A stretch of DNA of 64,000 nucleotides from Corynebacterium meitnerae. Lineage in GTDB: Bacteria > Actinomycetota > Actinomycetes > Mycobacteriales > Mycobacteriaceae. Under the pieces are notes generated by a model, which saw only the letters and a list, made by a program, of their open reading frames with translations, did no database searches and was not told the DNA's origin. A program made the position numbers and the translations under genes. The stretch covers positions 62,001-126,000 of the forward strand of contig NZ_JAKMUS010000005.1 in NCBI RefSeq assembly GCF_027570075.1, in the 5' to 3' direction. Shown here one piece after another: positions 44,757 to 53,769 of the stretch (positions are counted from its first letter, which is position 1; each line of letters opens with the position of its first letter).

Positions 44757-46208
44757 CTAGCCCTTATCCTCCTGGGTACCCTCTTCTGCGCTTATCGACG
44801 CCTCGGCGTCCTCCTCCGGCTCTTCTTCAGAGTCAGCCTCAGGCTCTTCCTCGGCTGGTTCATCAGCCTCTTCATCAGCCTCGTCTGTCTGCTCAGTTTC
44901 AGGTTCCTCTGCCGGTTCTTCCGCAGGTTCTTCTGCTTCCAGATCTTCCTCTTCTTCTGGTTCTGCGTCTGGTTCTTCCTCGACCTTCGGACGAGTGAAG
45001 GTAGCAATGATCCAGGCGATCGCGGCAATACCGCCGACCCATGCACCAGCGGCAAGCGTGAATGCCCACGGCGATGGTCCGATCCAGCCGTACGCGCCGA
45101 CCTGGCCGCCAGCGAGCAGCGCGCTGATGAGCGCGAGAACAGCAGCCCATGCGGCTGCGATGACAACCTCGAACCCGCTGAGACGACGACGGATGAAGAA
45201 GTGAATGATCACGCCCGCGGGGACAATCAGGAAGACCGGCGCCCATACGGCGACCTCACCCGGGATGGCCGCAAAGAGCGGCATGGGTGGCAATGGCGGC
45301 ACCACTGCGCCGAATAGCGATACCGATCCTTCCGCAATGGCGAGCGGCGTTCCCATGAGAACAGCAAGTGTGTTCACCGCTGCGTTGGGCAGGTACAGCA
45401 CGCTGGCAAAAAGCAACCCGGCACCACCGCTGGCACCCAACGTTGGGTAAGAGTCCAGCAGCTCCCCGATCCGCGGGGCACCAAAAGCGAGCAGTACCAA
45501 GAAGAACGCGCCTGATGCGGCGAGCAGACGAAGGGACAGACGAATCGTGGCACCCGTGATGCCCACGAACTCAACGGGCACACCAACGCGGCGGCACAGT
45601 GCCGTCCACAGCTTCGCACTCATCCCGCATGCCATTCCCACGAGGTGAATGAACACGGGGACGAACAGGCCCTTATATACAGCTGGCGCCGTAACCGGGA
45701 AAACTGCCGACGCATCCGCAACCATGAACCATGCAATGGCGGACAACGTGAACGGAATCAGAATGACCAGACCAGCAATGGCGTAGAGGTCAAGAATGCT
45801 CACGCGGTCTTTCGTTGCCGCACGGACACGCCACGCAATCAACGCAGCCACGCCAATGGCTGGCAGCAGCGGAATCGCGCCAAGTGTGACCCCATCAAAA
45901 GTGACAGGCACACCGTGCGCCACAAACCATGTCTCCGCAATCGCAGCCGGAAGCGCCGCTGGACGGCCACCGGTCAGCAGGATCGTACCCAGACACAGCA
46001 CTGCAATGCCCAGCACCAACACTGCATTCGGCACACCAATGAATGGAAGGTAGTGGCGGAGCCGCTCCTTCATCGTGGTGGGCACTACCGGGGAAACATC
46101 AGGGCGCGCGGCGTCAGCAGCACGTACCGTGCGCGGGCGACGGCGAGCGGACGGCGAGGTGCGCGAGGACCGGGAAGACCGCGAGGGTGGACTGGACTTG
46201 TTACTCAT
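44757..46208 (-). CDS. DUF6350 multi-pass membrane protein with acidic tail
   Basis: 483 aa. A Ser/Arg-rich basic N-terminus (about 1-45), about ten TM helices (about 52-405), and a C-terminal tail of about 80 residues made mainly of Glu, Asp, Ala and Pro. It is the gene found upstream of purN in mycobacteria (Rv0955). The function is unknown; conservation next to purNH is the main context. The ATG at 46208 is used; a GTG six codons earlier is possible. Confidence 0.83.
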   Translation of the reverse strand: MSNKSSPPSRSSRSSRTSPSARRRPRTVRAADAARPDVSPVVPTTMKERLRHYLPFIGVPNAVLVLGIAVLCLGTILLTGGRPAALPAAIAETWFVAHGVPVTFDGVTLGAIPLLPAIGVAALIAWRVRAATKDRVSILDLYAIAGLVILIPFTLSAIAWFMVADASAVFPVTAPAVYKGLFVPVFIHLVGMACGMSAKLWTALCRRVGVPVEFVGITGATIRLSLRLLAASGAFFLVLLAFGAPRIGELLDSYPTLGASGGAGLLFASVLYLPNAAVNTLAVLMGTPLAIAEGSVSLFGAVVPPLPPMPLFAAIPGEVAVWAPVFLIVPAGVIIHFFIRRRLSGFEVVIAAAWAAVLALISALLAGGQVGAYGWIGPSPWAFTLAAGAWVGGIAAIAWIIATFTRPKVEEEPDAEPEEEEDLEAEEPAEEPAEEPETEQTDEADEEADEPAEEEPEADSEEEPEEDAEASISAEEGTQEDKG

Positions 46209-46361
46209 CACTGCCAACTGTTCCACGCCAACCAGCCAGCTGGCGGGTGGGACACGGCCCCACTAACCCAGAAAGCACAAACACCCCCGTGAAGCTCCCC
46301 AGTGAGGAAGAACTTTTCGGAGGTGTGCGCCTAAGTTGTCGGCTCTTGGAAGGAAGAGAGC

Positions 46362-46748
46362 TTAGAACTTGATGCCGCCCTTGACGAAGTTGAAGATCAC
46401 CAGGAGCAGAGCAGCGATGCCGGTGCCGAGCAGGATGTCGAAGGTGGTGCCGAACTTCCAGTCGTTGGACTTGTCAGACTTGAAGGAAGAAGCCAGCGGG
46501 CCGAGAGCCTTCTTCTGCCCAGCCTCGTCCTTGTCCTTGACGATGGACTCAACGATCTTGGTCTTGTCGCCTTTAATCGCAGAGTCGATGGCATCCTCGT
46601 TGGAGATCTTGGAGGAGCTCTCCTTCTTCTCACCCTGCTGCTGGCTAGCAGACAGCTCCGGCTTCTTGGGAGTCTCAGCCTGCGCCGGAACGACGGCGAG
46701 GGAGAGGGCGGTAGCAGCAGCGATTGCGGCGGTGATGGTGCGCTTCAT
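46362..46748 (-). CDS. Small exported protein with C-terminal TM anchor
   Basis: 128 aa, not recognised. Signal peptide MKRTITAAIAAATALSLAVV with cleavage near AQAE, then a Lys/Glu/Ser-rich hydrophilic part (about 26-95), then a TM helix (about 103-124, ILLGTGIAALLLVIF) and a basic end. The same design as the protein at 3561-3893. It stands alone between DUF6350 and the M23 gene with long flanking gaps. Confidence 0.75.
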   Translation of the reverse strand: MKRTITAAIAAATALSLAVVPAQAETPKKPELSASQQQGEKKESSSKISNEDAIDSAIKGDKTKIVESIVKDKDEAGQKKALGPLASSFKSDKSNDWKFGTTFDILLGTGIAALLLVIFNFVKGGIKF

Positions 46749-47220
46749 AATGAACGTCCTGTCTCGTAGAAGTTCCGTGAGCACTTTTGCGACACGGTTG
46801 CATTTGGAAAACCTTTGGCGGGGCCAATGTTTTACCTAAGCAATCTAAGTATCGACCACCCCAAGGATGGCGTTACACGTTTCTTAAAAATTCTTTTAAA
46901 AAGGTTCCGGGCCGGGGGTGTGCCGAAAATCACCACAGATATATAAGGCCTGCGCAGCAACAAGAAACCCCAAGATTCGCGAGACCCCTGTGGCTCATGT
47001 GCACTGATGTGAATAATGGCGGGTCATGGCGTTGTGTCGAGTTCACATGACAGGAAAAATAAATTCCCCCTAAGAGGTTGCTTAACGTTCTTGGCCTGAC
47101 TAATGTTACGCCGGGTAGATAACAACTAGGTTACGATTACGGAACACACCGTTTATATTGCGGGGAAACGCTCCACCGTCAACCGCCCGTAACCGAAAGA
47201 CGATCTAACGAGGTTTTGAG
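46749..47220 (+). other. 472-base divergent intergenic region
   Basis: No ORF with coding character. It serves as the upstream region of both the small exported protein (minus) and the M23 peptidase (plus). It holds an AT-rich patch (46883-46905), two direct GTTACG copies (47105-47110 and 47130-47135) and a TATATT box (47154-47159). A regulatory RNA cannot be excluded, but I see no recognisable riboswitch fold. Confidence 0.6.
47154..47159 (+). promoter_or_regulatory. Likely -10 element of the first M23 gene
   Basis: TATATT matches the corynebacterial -10 (TANNNT). It is preceded by paired GTTACG direct repeats that could bind a cell-wall regulator such as MtrA (inference). It predicts a leader of about 55 bases before the TTG start. 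Confidence 0.4.
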
Positions 47221-47922
47221 TTGAACTCTTCGCGCGCACAACGCACGGGCGGCAAGCACCGCAAGCAGAGCCCCAATAAGGGACGTATTGCAATGGTAGC
47301 TCTGACTACCGGTGCAGTAACCACCGGTGGCGCAGCTGTTGCCAGCGCAGCCAATGCAGGCGGCCAGGCACAGGTGGGGACCCCGAACATCAACACCGCC
47401 AACCTCAACCCGGTATCCGCGCCGCAGATTCTTGCCATCAGCGAGTACAAGCCGGTTGAGAACCTCACCGAGCAGCTGGGCAAGGCACTGGAATACAACA
47501 AGGAGCGCATCGCGGCCGACCTGGCTGCACGCGCACCGCTTACCGTGAAGCCTGCTGAAGGTGCTTACACCTCCGGCTTCGGCCCGCGCTGGGGCACCTT
47601 CCACAAGGGCATTGACATTGCCAATGCCGTTGGCACCCCGATCCTCGCTGCCGCTGATGGCGTTGTCATCGACGCTGGCCCGGCTGGCGGCTACGGCAAC
47701 TGGGTTCGCATCCGCCACGAGGACGGCACCGTAACCCTCTACGGCCACATGGAAACCATTGAATGCACCGTCGGTCAGACTGTCCGCGCAGGACAGCGTA
47801 TCGCCGGCATGGGCTCCCGCGGCTGGTCCACCGGTTCCCACCTCCACTTCGAGGTCCACCCGAATGGCGGCGACGCGATTGATCCGGCACCGTGGCTCGC
47901 AGAGCGTGGCATCACCCTCTAA
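47221..47922 (+). CDS. Exported M23 (LytM-type) metallopeptidase
   Basis: 233 aa. Basic N-terminus and signal segment (about 22-45), an Ala/Glu/Lys helical spacer, then an M23 domain (about 115-233). Zinc ligands are visible in FHKGIDIANA (H-x3-D) and SHLHFEV (HxH), with the GFGPRWG entrance and the YGHM strand. It would cut peptidoglycan cross-links. The start is TTG at 47221 with ACGAGG upstream; no ATG precedes the signal region. It is in the position of Rv0950c beside pcrA. Confidence 0.9.
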   Translation: MNSSRAQRTGGKHRKQSPNKGRIAMVALTTGAVTTGGAAVASAANAGGQAQVGTPNINTANLNPVSAPQILAISEYKPVENLTEQLGKALEYNKERIAADLAARAPLTVKPAEGAYTSGFGPRWGTFHKGIDIANAVGTPILAAADGVVIDAGPAGGYGNWVRIRHEDGTVTLYGHMETIECTVGQTVRAGQRIAGMGSRGWSTGSHLHFEVHPNGGDAIDPAPWLAERGITL

Positions 47923-47941
47923 AGCCAACGAGAGCCTTTCA

Positions 47942-47973
47942 TCCTCCAACCCTTATGGGCTGGAGGATTTTTT
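47942..47973 (+). terminator. Terminator after first M23 gene
   Basis: TCCTCCA (47942-47948) pairs with TGGAGGA (47961-47967), with inner CCC/GGG, followed by six T. Confidence 0.82.
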
Positions 47974-48214
47974 ATGCTCGCCACTCCCCCACCCCCAATC
48001 ACTACCCCCACCAAGCCGAGTAACAGCAGTCACATTTGTCACACTAGCCACATTGCTACCCAGCAGTTTTGCTGGAAACATTCGCACGGACGAGCTAATT
48101 TCGCACGTCAAATGGCCTAAATTGCCGTTGAACTAGCGGTCGGCCGCCGATAGCATGTTTCAAGTTGCAAAACTCTTTCACATGTTTCCCTCAAGTCTTT
48201 TCGAAAAGGACGAC

Positions 48215-48895
48215 ATGAAAAAACGTTTCATTGCCGGCGCTTTGGCCCTGGCCCTTCCGCTTGCCGCTTTGCCCGCCAATGCCTTTACCGTCTCCGTGAA
48301 CGGTCAGTCCGTTGAGGGGCTGGCTCCTGCCCTGCCGGACATCGGCAAGGCTCTGGACGACATCTTCACCAAGGGCGCTACGTTCTCCGCTGCTGGCTAC
48401 AGCATCGTTTACGATCCGCGCATTCTTCCGCAGTACAACGAGGCTGAGGCTACCGCTGGCGTCCCGTCCAACACTGTGACGGCTCAGACGGGTGTATCCC
48501 CGTCTGGCCAGACCGTCGTGATGCCAGCCGAGGGGCGCTTCACGTCCGGCTTCGGTCCGCGTTGGGGTTCTATCCACCGCGGCATCGACATTGCCAACAG
48601 CATCGGTACGCCTATTAGGGCAGTCATGGACGGCACCGTGATCAACGCCGGCCCGGCCCAGGGCTTTGGCAAGTGGGTACGCGTGCGCCACGACGACGGT
48701 TCCATCAGCGTGTACGGCCACGTCCACTCCTTCAACGTGAACGTGGGTGAGCGCGTGACCGCCGGCCAGCAGATTGCTCAGATGGGTAATGAGGGCCGCT
48801 CCACCGGGCCGCACCTGCACTTTGAGATCCTGCCGGATGGTCAAACGCAAGTGGACCCGGTGCCGTGGTTCGCGGAGCGCGGCATCACCGTCTAG
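48215..48895 (+). CDS. Second exported M23 metallopeptidase
   Basis: 226 aa. Signal peptide MKKRFIAGALALALPLAAL ending near ANA, a spacer (about 25-95), and an M23 domain (about 105-226) with IHRGIDIANS, YGHVHSF and PHLHFEI. Its catalytic domain is clearly a paralogue of the one at 47221-47922, sharing GFGPRWG, HxGIDIAN, GTVINAGPA-type, RSTGPHLHFE and WFAERGITV-type segments, while the N-terminal spacers differ. AAAAGGAC precedes the ATG. It has its own promoter region after a terminator. Confidence 0.91.
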   Translation: MKKRFIAGALALALPLAALPANAFTVSVNGQSVEGLAPALPDIGKALDDIFTKGATFSAAGYSIVYDPRILPQYNEAEATAGVPSNTVTAQTGVSPSGQTVVMPAEGRFTSGFGPRWGSIHRGIDIANSIGTPIRAVMDGTVINAGPAQGFGKWVRVRHDDGSISVYGHVHSFNVNVGERVTAGQQIAQMGNEGRSTGPHLHFEILPDGQTQVDPVPWFAERGITV

Positions 48896-48904
48896 AGCAG
48901 CGTC

Positions 48905-51232
48905 TTAGAGCTTCTCCATCGGCACGCCGCCGATGAGCATGAGGCGCACGGTTCCGCTGGAACCAAAGTCGATGGTGACGGTCTCCCTGGCTCCTGATCC
49001 ATCGACACTCATGACCGTGCCCAGCCCGTACTTCGCGTGGTTAACACGGTCCCCCTTAGCCAGGTCCAAATTCTTGTTGACCTTCATGCGGCTTCCACCG
49101 CTTCGGGTCCGCATGGGTTTGCGTGGCGTCGACGGAGTGCCCCAAGCATCCGAGAAGCCACCGTCGTAGGAGCGCTCCGGTTCCACCCGGCGCCAGTCGA
49201 TGAGGTCCTCTGGGACCTCTGCGAGGAAGCGGCTGGCGGGGTTGGTTACCGGATTGCCCCAAGACGAACGCAGCATCGCCCGCGTGAGGTAAAGGTTCCG
49301 CCTTGCGCGGGTGATTCCTACATATGCCAATCGACGTTCTTCGGCCAGCTCCGCCGGATCACCTAAGGATCGCAGGTGTGGGAACTGCCCGTCTTCCCAA
49401 CCGGTAACAAACACGACCGGGAATTCCAGGCCCTTAGCGGTATGCAACGTCATCATCGTGACCACGCCTTGGCCTTCATCCGGGATCTGGTCCGCATCAG
49501 CAACCAGGGACACACGCTCCAAGAATGCCTGCAGTGAGCCCGGCGCGGGTTCACCTTCAGACACATCTTCCGGCTCATCGCCTGGCATCGCTGCGTAGGC
49601 CATCTGGTTCGCTGCATCCGAGGAGAACTCCCGCGCCACCGACACCAATTCGTTGAGGTTATCTAGGCGGGCGCCGTCCTGCGGATCATTGGAGGCTTCC
49701 AATTCCGCCTTGTATCCAGTGACATCCAGGATGCGGGCAACCAGGCCACCCAGGTCCGGCATACCCGTGACCTCATTGCGGAGTTCTGGAATCTCAGCCA
49801 GGAGGCCATCGAGCATCTCCACGAACCCGCCGATCGCGTTGGAGGTACGAGATGCCACGCCGGGGACCTCCCCCGAGACCACGTCGCGCAGTGCACGCCC
49901 AAAGCTGATGCCCTGGTTCTCCGCGTGCAGCGCCACCATCGCTTGGGCCTTATCTCCAATACCGCGCTTGGGCACATTGATGATGCGGCGCATGCTCACG
50001 TCATCGTCCATGTTTTCCAGTACGCGTAGGTACGCGATGACGTCGCGGATTTCACGGCGCTCGTAGAAGCGGGTACCGCCAACAACCTTGTAAGGAATCC
50101 CGGCGCGGATGAAGATGTCCTCCAGAGCCCGCGAAGAGTTGTTCGTCCGGTACATCACCGCGATGTCGGAATACTGCGCACCGCGATCCGTCAGCGCATC
50201 AATTTCATTGGCGACGAAGCGGGCCTCATCATGCTCATTATCCGCAACGTAGCCAATGATCTTCTCCCCTTCCCCAAGGTCCGTCCACAACTTCTTGGGC
50301 CGGCGGCCAACGTTCTGGGAAATGACAGCATTCGCTGCGGCGAGGATGTTCTGCGTGGAGCGGTAATTCTGTTCCAGCAGGATCGTGGTGGCGTTGGGGT
50401 AATCCCGCTCAAACTCCTCGATGTTGCGGATCGTTGCACCGCGGAAAGCATAAATCGACTGATCCGAATCACCCACCACAGCGAGCTCAGGTGCATGCGG
50501 GCCATCACCCACCAGCGTGTGGATGAGCTCGTACTGCGCATGGTTGGTGTCCTGGTACTCGTCCACGAGCACGTGACGGAAGCGCCTGCGGTAATACTCG
50601 AGCACTGGCGGGTGCTGTTTGAATAGCGCGACGACCTCCCCAATCAAGTCATCAAAATCCACCGCGTTTGCTCCACGGAGACGACGTTGGTACTCCGCGT
50701 AGACAGACGCCACGGTCACCTCAAACGGGTTCTTCGTGGTGGTGGCCTTTGCGCGTGCCTCTTCCGGGCCGACGAGCTCATTCTTGAGATTCGAAATCGC
50801 ATTAGCCAGGGATCGCGGAGTGAACTTCTTCAAATCAAGGTTCATCTCTTTCGCGATCATGCTCAGCAGCCGCCGCGAATCATCACTGTCATAAATAGTG
50901 AAGTTACTGTTCAAGCCCGAAACGAGCTGTGCCTGCTGGCGAAGAATCCGCACGCACACCGAGTGGAACGTGGCCACCCACATTCGCTCCGCCTGCGGGC
51001 CAATCAAACTCACCACACGGTCCCGCATCTCAGCGGCAGCCTTGTTAGTAAATGTGATGGCCAGGATCTCCCACGGTGCGACACCGCGTTCCTGCAAAAG
51101 ATAAGCAATGCGCCGCGTCAGAACGGCAGTCTTGCCCGAGCCCGCACCGGCCACGATGAGCAGCGGCGAGCCAGAATGTTCCACCGCGGCTTTCTGCTGC
51201 GGGTTAAGCCCCAAAGTTAAGTCAGTTCCCAT
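48905..51232 (-). CDS. pcrA: ATP-dependent DNA helicase PcrA/UvrD1
   Basis: Superfamily 1A helicase of 775 aa for repair and rolling-circle functions. Walker A GAGSGKT at residues 29-35, motif Ia TFTNKAAAEMR, motif II VDEYQDTN, motif III GDSDQSIYAFRGA, motif IV EQNYRSTQNIL, motif V MTLHTAKGLEF, motif VI ERRLAYVGITRAR. The C-terminal Tudor-like RNAP-contact region (DRVNHAKYGLGTVMSVDG) is present. The start at 51232 (MGTDLT) matches the family; the upstream frame is non-coding. Divergent from the chorismate mutase gene, as in mycobacteria. Confidence 0.95.
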   Translation of the reverse strand: MGTDLTLGLNPQQKAAVEHSGSPLLIVAGAGSGKTAVLTRRIAYLLQERGVAPWEILAITFTNKAAAEMRDRVVSLIGPQAERMWVATFHSVCVRILRQQAQLVSGLNSNFTIYDSDDSRRLLSMIAKEMNLDLKKFTPRSLANAISNLKNELVGPEEARAKATTTKNPFEVTVASVYAEYQRRLRGANAVDFDDLIGEVVALFKQHPPVLEYYRRRFRHVLVDEYQDTNHAQYELIHTLVGDGPHAPELAVVGDSDQSIYAFRGATIRNIEEFERDYPNATTILLEQNYRSTQNILAAANAVISQNVGRRPKKLWTDLGEGEKIIGYVADNEHDEARFVANEIDALTDRGAQYSDIAVMYRTNNSSRALEDIFIRAGIPYKVVGGTRFYERREIRDVIAYLRVLENMDDDVSMRRIINVPKRGIGDKAQAMVALHAENQGISFGRALRDVVSGEVPGVASRTSNAIGGFVEMLDGLLAEIPELRNEVTGMPDLGGLVARILDVTGYKAELEASNDPQDGARLDNLNELVSVAREFSSDAANQMAYAAMPGDEPEDVSEGEPAPGSLQAFLERVSLVADADQIPDEGQGVVTMMTLHTAKGLEFPVVFVTGWEDGQFPHLRSLGDPAELAEERRLAYVGITRARRNLYLTRAMLRSSWGNPVTNPASRFLAEVPEDLIDWRRVEPERSYDGGFSDAWGTPSTPRKPMRTRSGGSRMKVNKNLDLAKGDRVNHAKYGLGTVMSVDGSGARETVTIDFGSSGTVRLMLIGGVPMEKL

Positions 51233-51313
51233 GATGGCTACCACCGTACTAGGCGGGTACGACACTGCCCTCCCTGCGCCAGTTCGCGCAGGCACGTGGC
51301 AGAATGTAGGGCT

Positions 51314-51622
51314 ATGAGCGCTAAGGGCGAGGAGCAGTTTGAGATCAGGTACCCATCGGGTACGGATGACCCGTTGTCGGACGCGGAGATTCAAAAATAC
51401 CGGCAAGAAATTGACCGGCTCGACCGCGTGATCCTTGACGCAGTGAAGCGTCGCTCGCAGATCTCCCAAGCCATCGGCAAAACTCGCATGGGCTCAGGTG
51501 GCACGCGGCTTGTGCACACCCGCGAGGTGGCCATCATCAACCAGTTCCGCGACGAGCTGGGGGAAGAAGGACCAAACCTCGCCGCAATCCTTCTCAGGCT
51601 TGGGCGAGGCAAGTTGGGATAG
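51314..51622 (+). CDS. Chorismate mutase, AroQ type
   Basis: 102 aa all-helical chorismate mutase of the Rv0948c type. EIDRLDRVILDAVKRRSQISQAIGKTR holds the first helix and active-site Arg residues, TREVAIINQFRDELG the second part, and the C-terminal LRLGRGKLG is the extension that in M. tuberculosis contacts DAHP synthase. It converts chorismate to prephenate for Phe and Tyr. The start at 51314 is preferred over a GTG six codons earlier. Confidence 0.9.
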   Translation: MSAKGEEQFEIRYPSGTDDPLSDAEIQKYRQEIDRLDRVILDAVKRRSQISQAIGKTRMGSGGTRLVHTREVAIINQFRDELGEEGPNLAAILLRLGRGKLG

Positions 51623-51643
51623 AGGCCCACTAAGTGGGCCTCT
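51621..51643. terminator. Bidirectional hairpin between convergent aroQ and mhuD genes
   Basis: AGAGGCCCAC and GTGGGCCTCT form a perfect ten-base stem with a three-base loop. Its ends overlap both stop codons: aroQ TAG at 51620-51622 and mhuD TAG at 51642-51644. No T-run on either side, so it may end transcripts weakly or protect 3' ends. Confidence 0.7.
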
Positions 51644-51962
51644 AGTCCTGTTCGAGGGAATCCAGCACAACCTCAAATTCGAGCAGCTCTGCACCGGTAG
51701 CAACCGGCTTGCGGGGCTGCTCCCCTTCTTTGTTGGCGTGGGCGGCCTGGCCTTCGCCGGCCCACCATGCGTCGTAGGATTCCTGGTCGGCCCAGCGGGT
51801 GACCACGAAGTAGCGGTCCTCGCCCTTCACTGGGCGCAGAAGTTGGAAGCCTTCGAAGCCTGGCTGGCTATCAATAGCGTGCTTGCGGGCCTGGAAACGC
51901 TCCTCGAGCTTTTCGCCGGCACCTTCAGGGACAGTGATTGCGTTGATTTTGACAATGCTCAT
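51642..51962 (-). CDS. mhuD: MhuD-type haem-degrading monooxygenase
   Basis: 106 aa ferredoxin-like (ABM-fold) protein very close to M. tuberculosis MhuD as I remember it: VVKINAI/GFxGFQLLRPVKGExRYFVVTxW and the C-terminal VATGAxLLEFEVVLD are shared. The residues known to matter in MhuD are all present: Asn7, Arg26, Trp66 and the haem ligand His75. It would open haem to a mycobilin-like product and release iron. The start at 51962 (MSIVKI) is used; the longer frame is antisense to pgi. No DtxR box was seen nearby. A plain antibiotic-biosynthesis monooxygenase is the less specific alternative. Confidence 0.85.
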   Translation of the reverse strand: MSIVKINAITVPEGAGEKLEERFQARKHAIDSQPGFEGFQLLRPVKGEDRYFVVTRWADQESYDAWWAGEGQAAHANKEGEQPRKPVATGAELLEFEVVLDSLEQD

Positions 51963-52040
51963 GGCCCCATTATGGCTGAAACTTTCACTAATCTGGAGGG
52001 GCACATTCGTTGAACCGATGATCAGCTCCAAGGACACGCT

Positions 52041-53705
52041 ATGACTGATTCCTCTGCCACCACCCCTTCCCGCGATATCACCCAGACACAGGCATGGAAA
52101 GACCTGCAGAAACTCCACGCAGAGAAACCTGAAATGACTCTGCGTGAGCTGTTCAACAGTGATGAGCAGCGTGCACAGAAGTACACCTTCGACGCTGCTG
52201 GCCTCCACGTTGATCTGTCGAAGAACTTGGTGGATGAGGACGTTCTGGACGCCCTCGTTGCCCTGGCAGAAGAAGCAGGACTGAAGGACGCAACGGAGCG
52301 GATGTTCCAAGGCGCGCACATCAACTCCACGGAGGACCGCGCGGTGCTGCATACCGCGCTGCGCCTGCCCGCGGAGAAGGACCTCACCGTTGATGGGCAG
52401 GATGTCGCAGCTGACGTGCACGAGGTGCTCGGCCGCATGCGTGATTTCGCATCGAAGCTGCGCTCGGGTGCATGGCTGGGGCACACGGGGCACACGATTA
52501 AGAAGGTTGTGAACATCGGTATCGGCGGCTCGGACTTGGGCCCCGCGATGGCAGCGAAGGCCCTGCGTACCTACGCCACGGCGGGAATCACCGCAGAGTT
52601 CGTGTCCAATGTTGATCCGGCGGACATGGTCAGCGTCCTCGACCAGGCGGATCCGGGTGAGACGCTGTTCATCGTCGCCTCCAAAACCTTCACCACCCAG
52701 GAGACTCTTTCCAATGCGCACGCCGCGAAGCGCTGGCTGTTGGAGCAGTTTGATGGGGATGAATCGGCCATCGCGAAGCACTTCGTCGCTGTGTCCACGA
52801 ACGCGGAGAAGGTCGCGGAATTCGGTATCGACACAGAGAACATGTTCCCGTTCTGGGACTGGGTTGGTGGCCGTTACTCGGTGGACTCCGCGATCGGCCT
52901 GAGCCTCATGGCGGTCATCGGCCCCTTGGACTTCATGCGCTTCCTCGAAGGCTTCCACGCGATGGATGAGCACTTCCGCACCACCGAGATCCGCCAGAAC
53001 ATCCCGGCGCTCATGGGTCTGCTCAACATCTGGTACCGCAATTTCCACGGCGTAGCCACCCACGCGGTTCTGCCCTACTCGCAGGATCTCTCCCGCTTCC
53101 CCGCGTACCTGCAGCAACTCACCATGGAATCGAACGGCAAGTCAGTGCTTATCGACGGCTCGCCGGTCCCCACCGCCACCGGCGAAGTCTTCTGGGGTGA
53201 GCCAGGAACCAACGGCCAGCACGCGTTCTTCCAACTCATGCACCAAGGCACGTCCATGATCCCGGCTGACTTCATCGGTTTTGCCCGCCCGAAGGAAGAC
53301 CTGCCCACCGCTACCGGTGAAGGCTCCATGCACGACCTGCTCATGGGGAACTTCTTCGCGCAAACCAAGGTGCTGGCGTTTGGGAAGACGGTGGAAGAGG
53401 TGGAAGCGGGGGGCGTCGATAAGCAATTGGCCCCGCACAAGGTCATGCCGGGCAATCGACCGACAACGACGATCCTTGCGGACGAGCTCACCCCACACGC
53501 GCTGGGCGCGCTCATCGCGCTGTATGAGCACATCACGTTTACGCAGGGCGTGATCTGGGGCATCAACTCCTTCGACCAGTGGGGCGTGGAGCTGGGCAAG
53601 GCGCAGGCCAACGAGCTGGCCGCAGCCGTCTCGGGTGAGGAAGAGCCGAACAGCGGGGACTCCTCCACTGACTCGCTCATCGCGTGGTACCGCAAAAATG
53701 CGTGA
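52041..53705 (+). CDS. pgi: Glucose-6-phosphate isomerase
   Basis: 554 aa, glycolytic aldose-ketose isomerase, full length. Signatures [22 protein letters not shown], the catalytic-Glu region [14 protein letters not shown], the active-site His region around [10 protein letters not shown], and [18 protein letters not shown]. Divergent from mhuD with 78 bases between starts. Confidence 0.97.
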   Translation: MTDSSATTPSRDITQTQAWKDLQKLHAEKPEMTLRELFNSDEQRAQKYTFDAAGLHVDLSKNLVDEDVLDALVALAEEAGLKDATERMFQGAHINSTEDRAVLHTALRLPAEKDLTVDGQDVAADVHEVLGRMRDFASKLRSGAWLGHTGHTIKKVVNIGIGGSDLGPAMAAKALRTYATAGITAEFVSNVDPADMVSVLDQADPGETLFIVASKTFTTQETLSNAHAAKRWLLEQFDGDESAIAKHFVAVSTNAEKVAEFGIDTENMFPFWDWVGGRYSVDSAIGLSLMAVIGPLDFMRFLEGFHAMDEHFRTTEIRQNIPALMGLLNIWYRNFHGVATHAVLPYSQDLSRFPAYLQQLTMESNGKSVLIDGSPVPTATGEVFWGEPGTNGQHAFFQLMHQGTSMIPADFIGFARPKEDLPTATGEGSMHDLLMGNFFAQTKVLAFGKTVEEVEAGGVDKQLAPHKVMPGNRPTTTILADELTPHALGALIALYEHITFTQGVIWGINSFDQWGVELGKAQANELAAAVSGEEEPNSGDSSTDSLIAWYRKNA

Positions 53706-53769
53706 CGCGTGAATCAAATCCGCGGTTGAAACACAGAAAGTGCGCTTACCGCGGATAGGCTAAGCCAGC

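Noticed and set aside
46749-47220. c-di-AMP riboswitch upstream of the M23 peptidase
   Set aside because: Such switches precede cell-wall hydrolase genes in other actinobacteria, but the conserved core could not be matched by eye. A covariance-model search would decide.
51963-53117. 385-codon upstream extension of the mhuD frame
   Set aside because: It runs antisense through pgi; MhuD proteins start at MSIVKI-like sequence.
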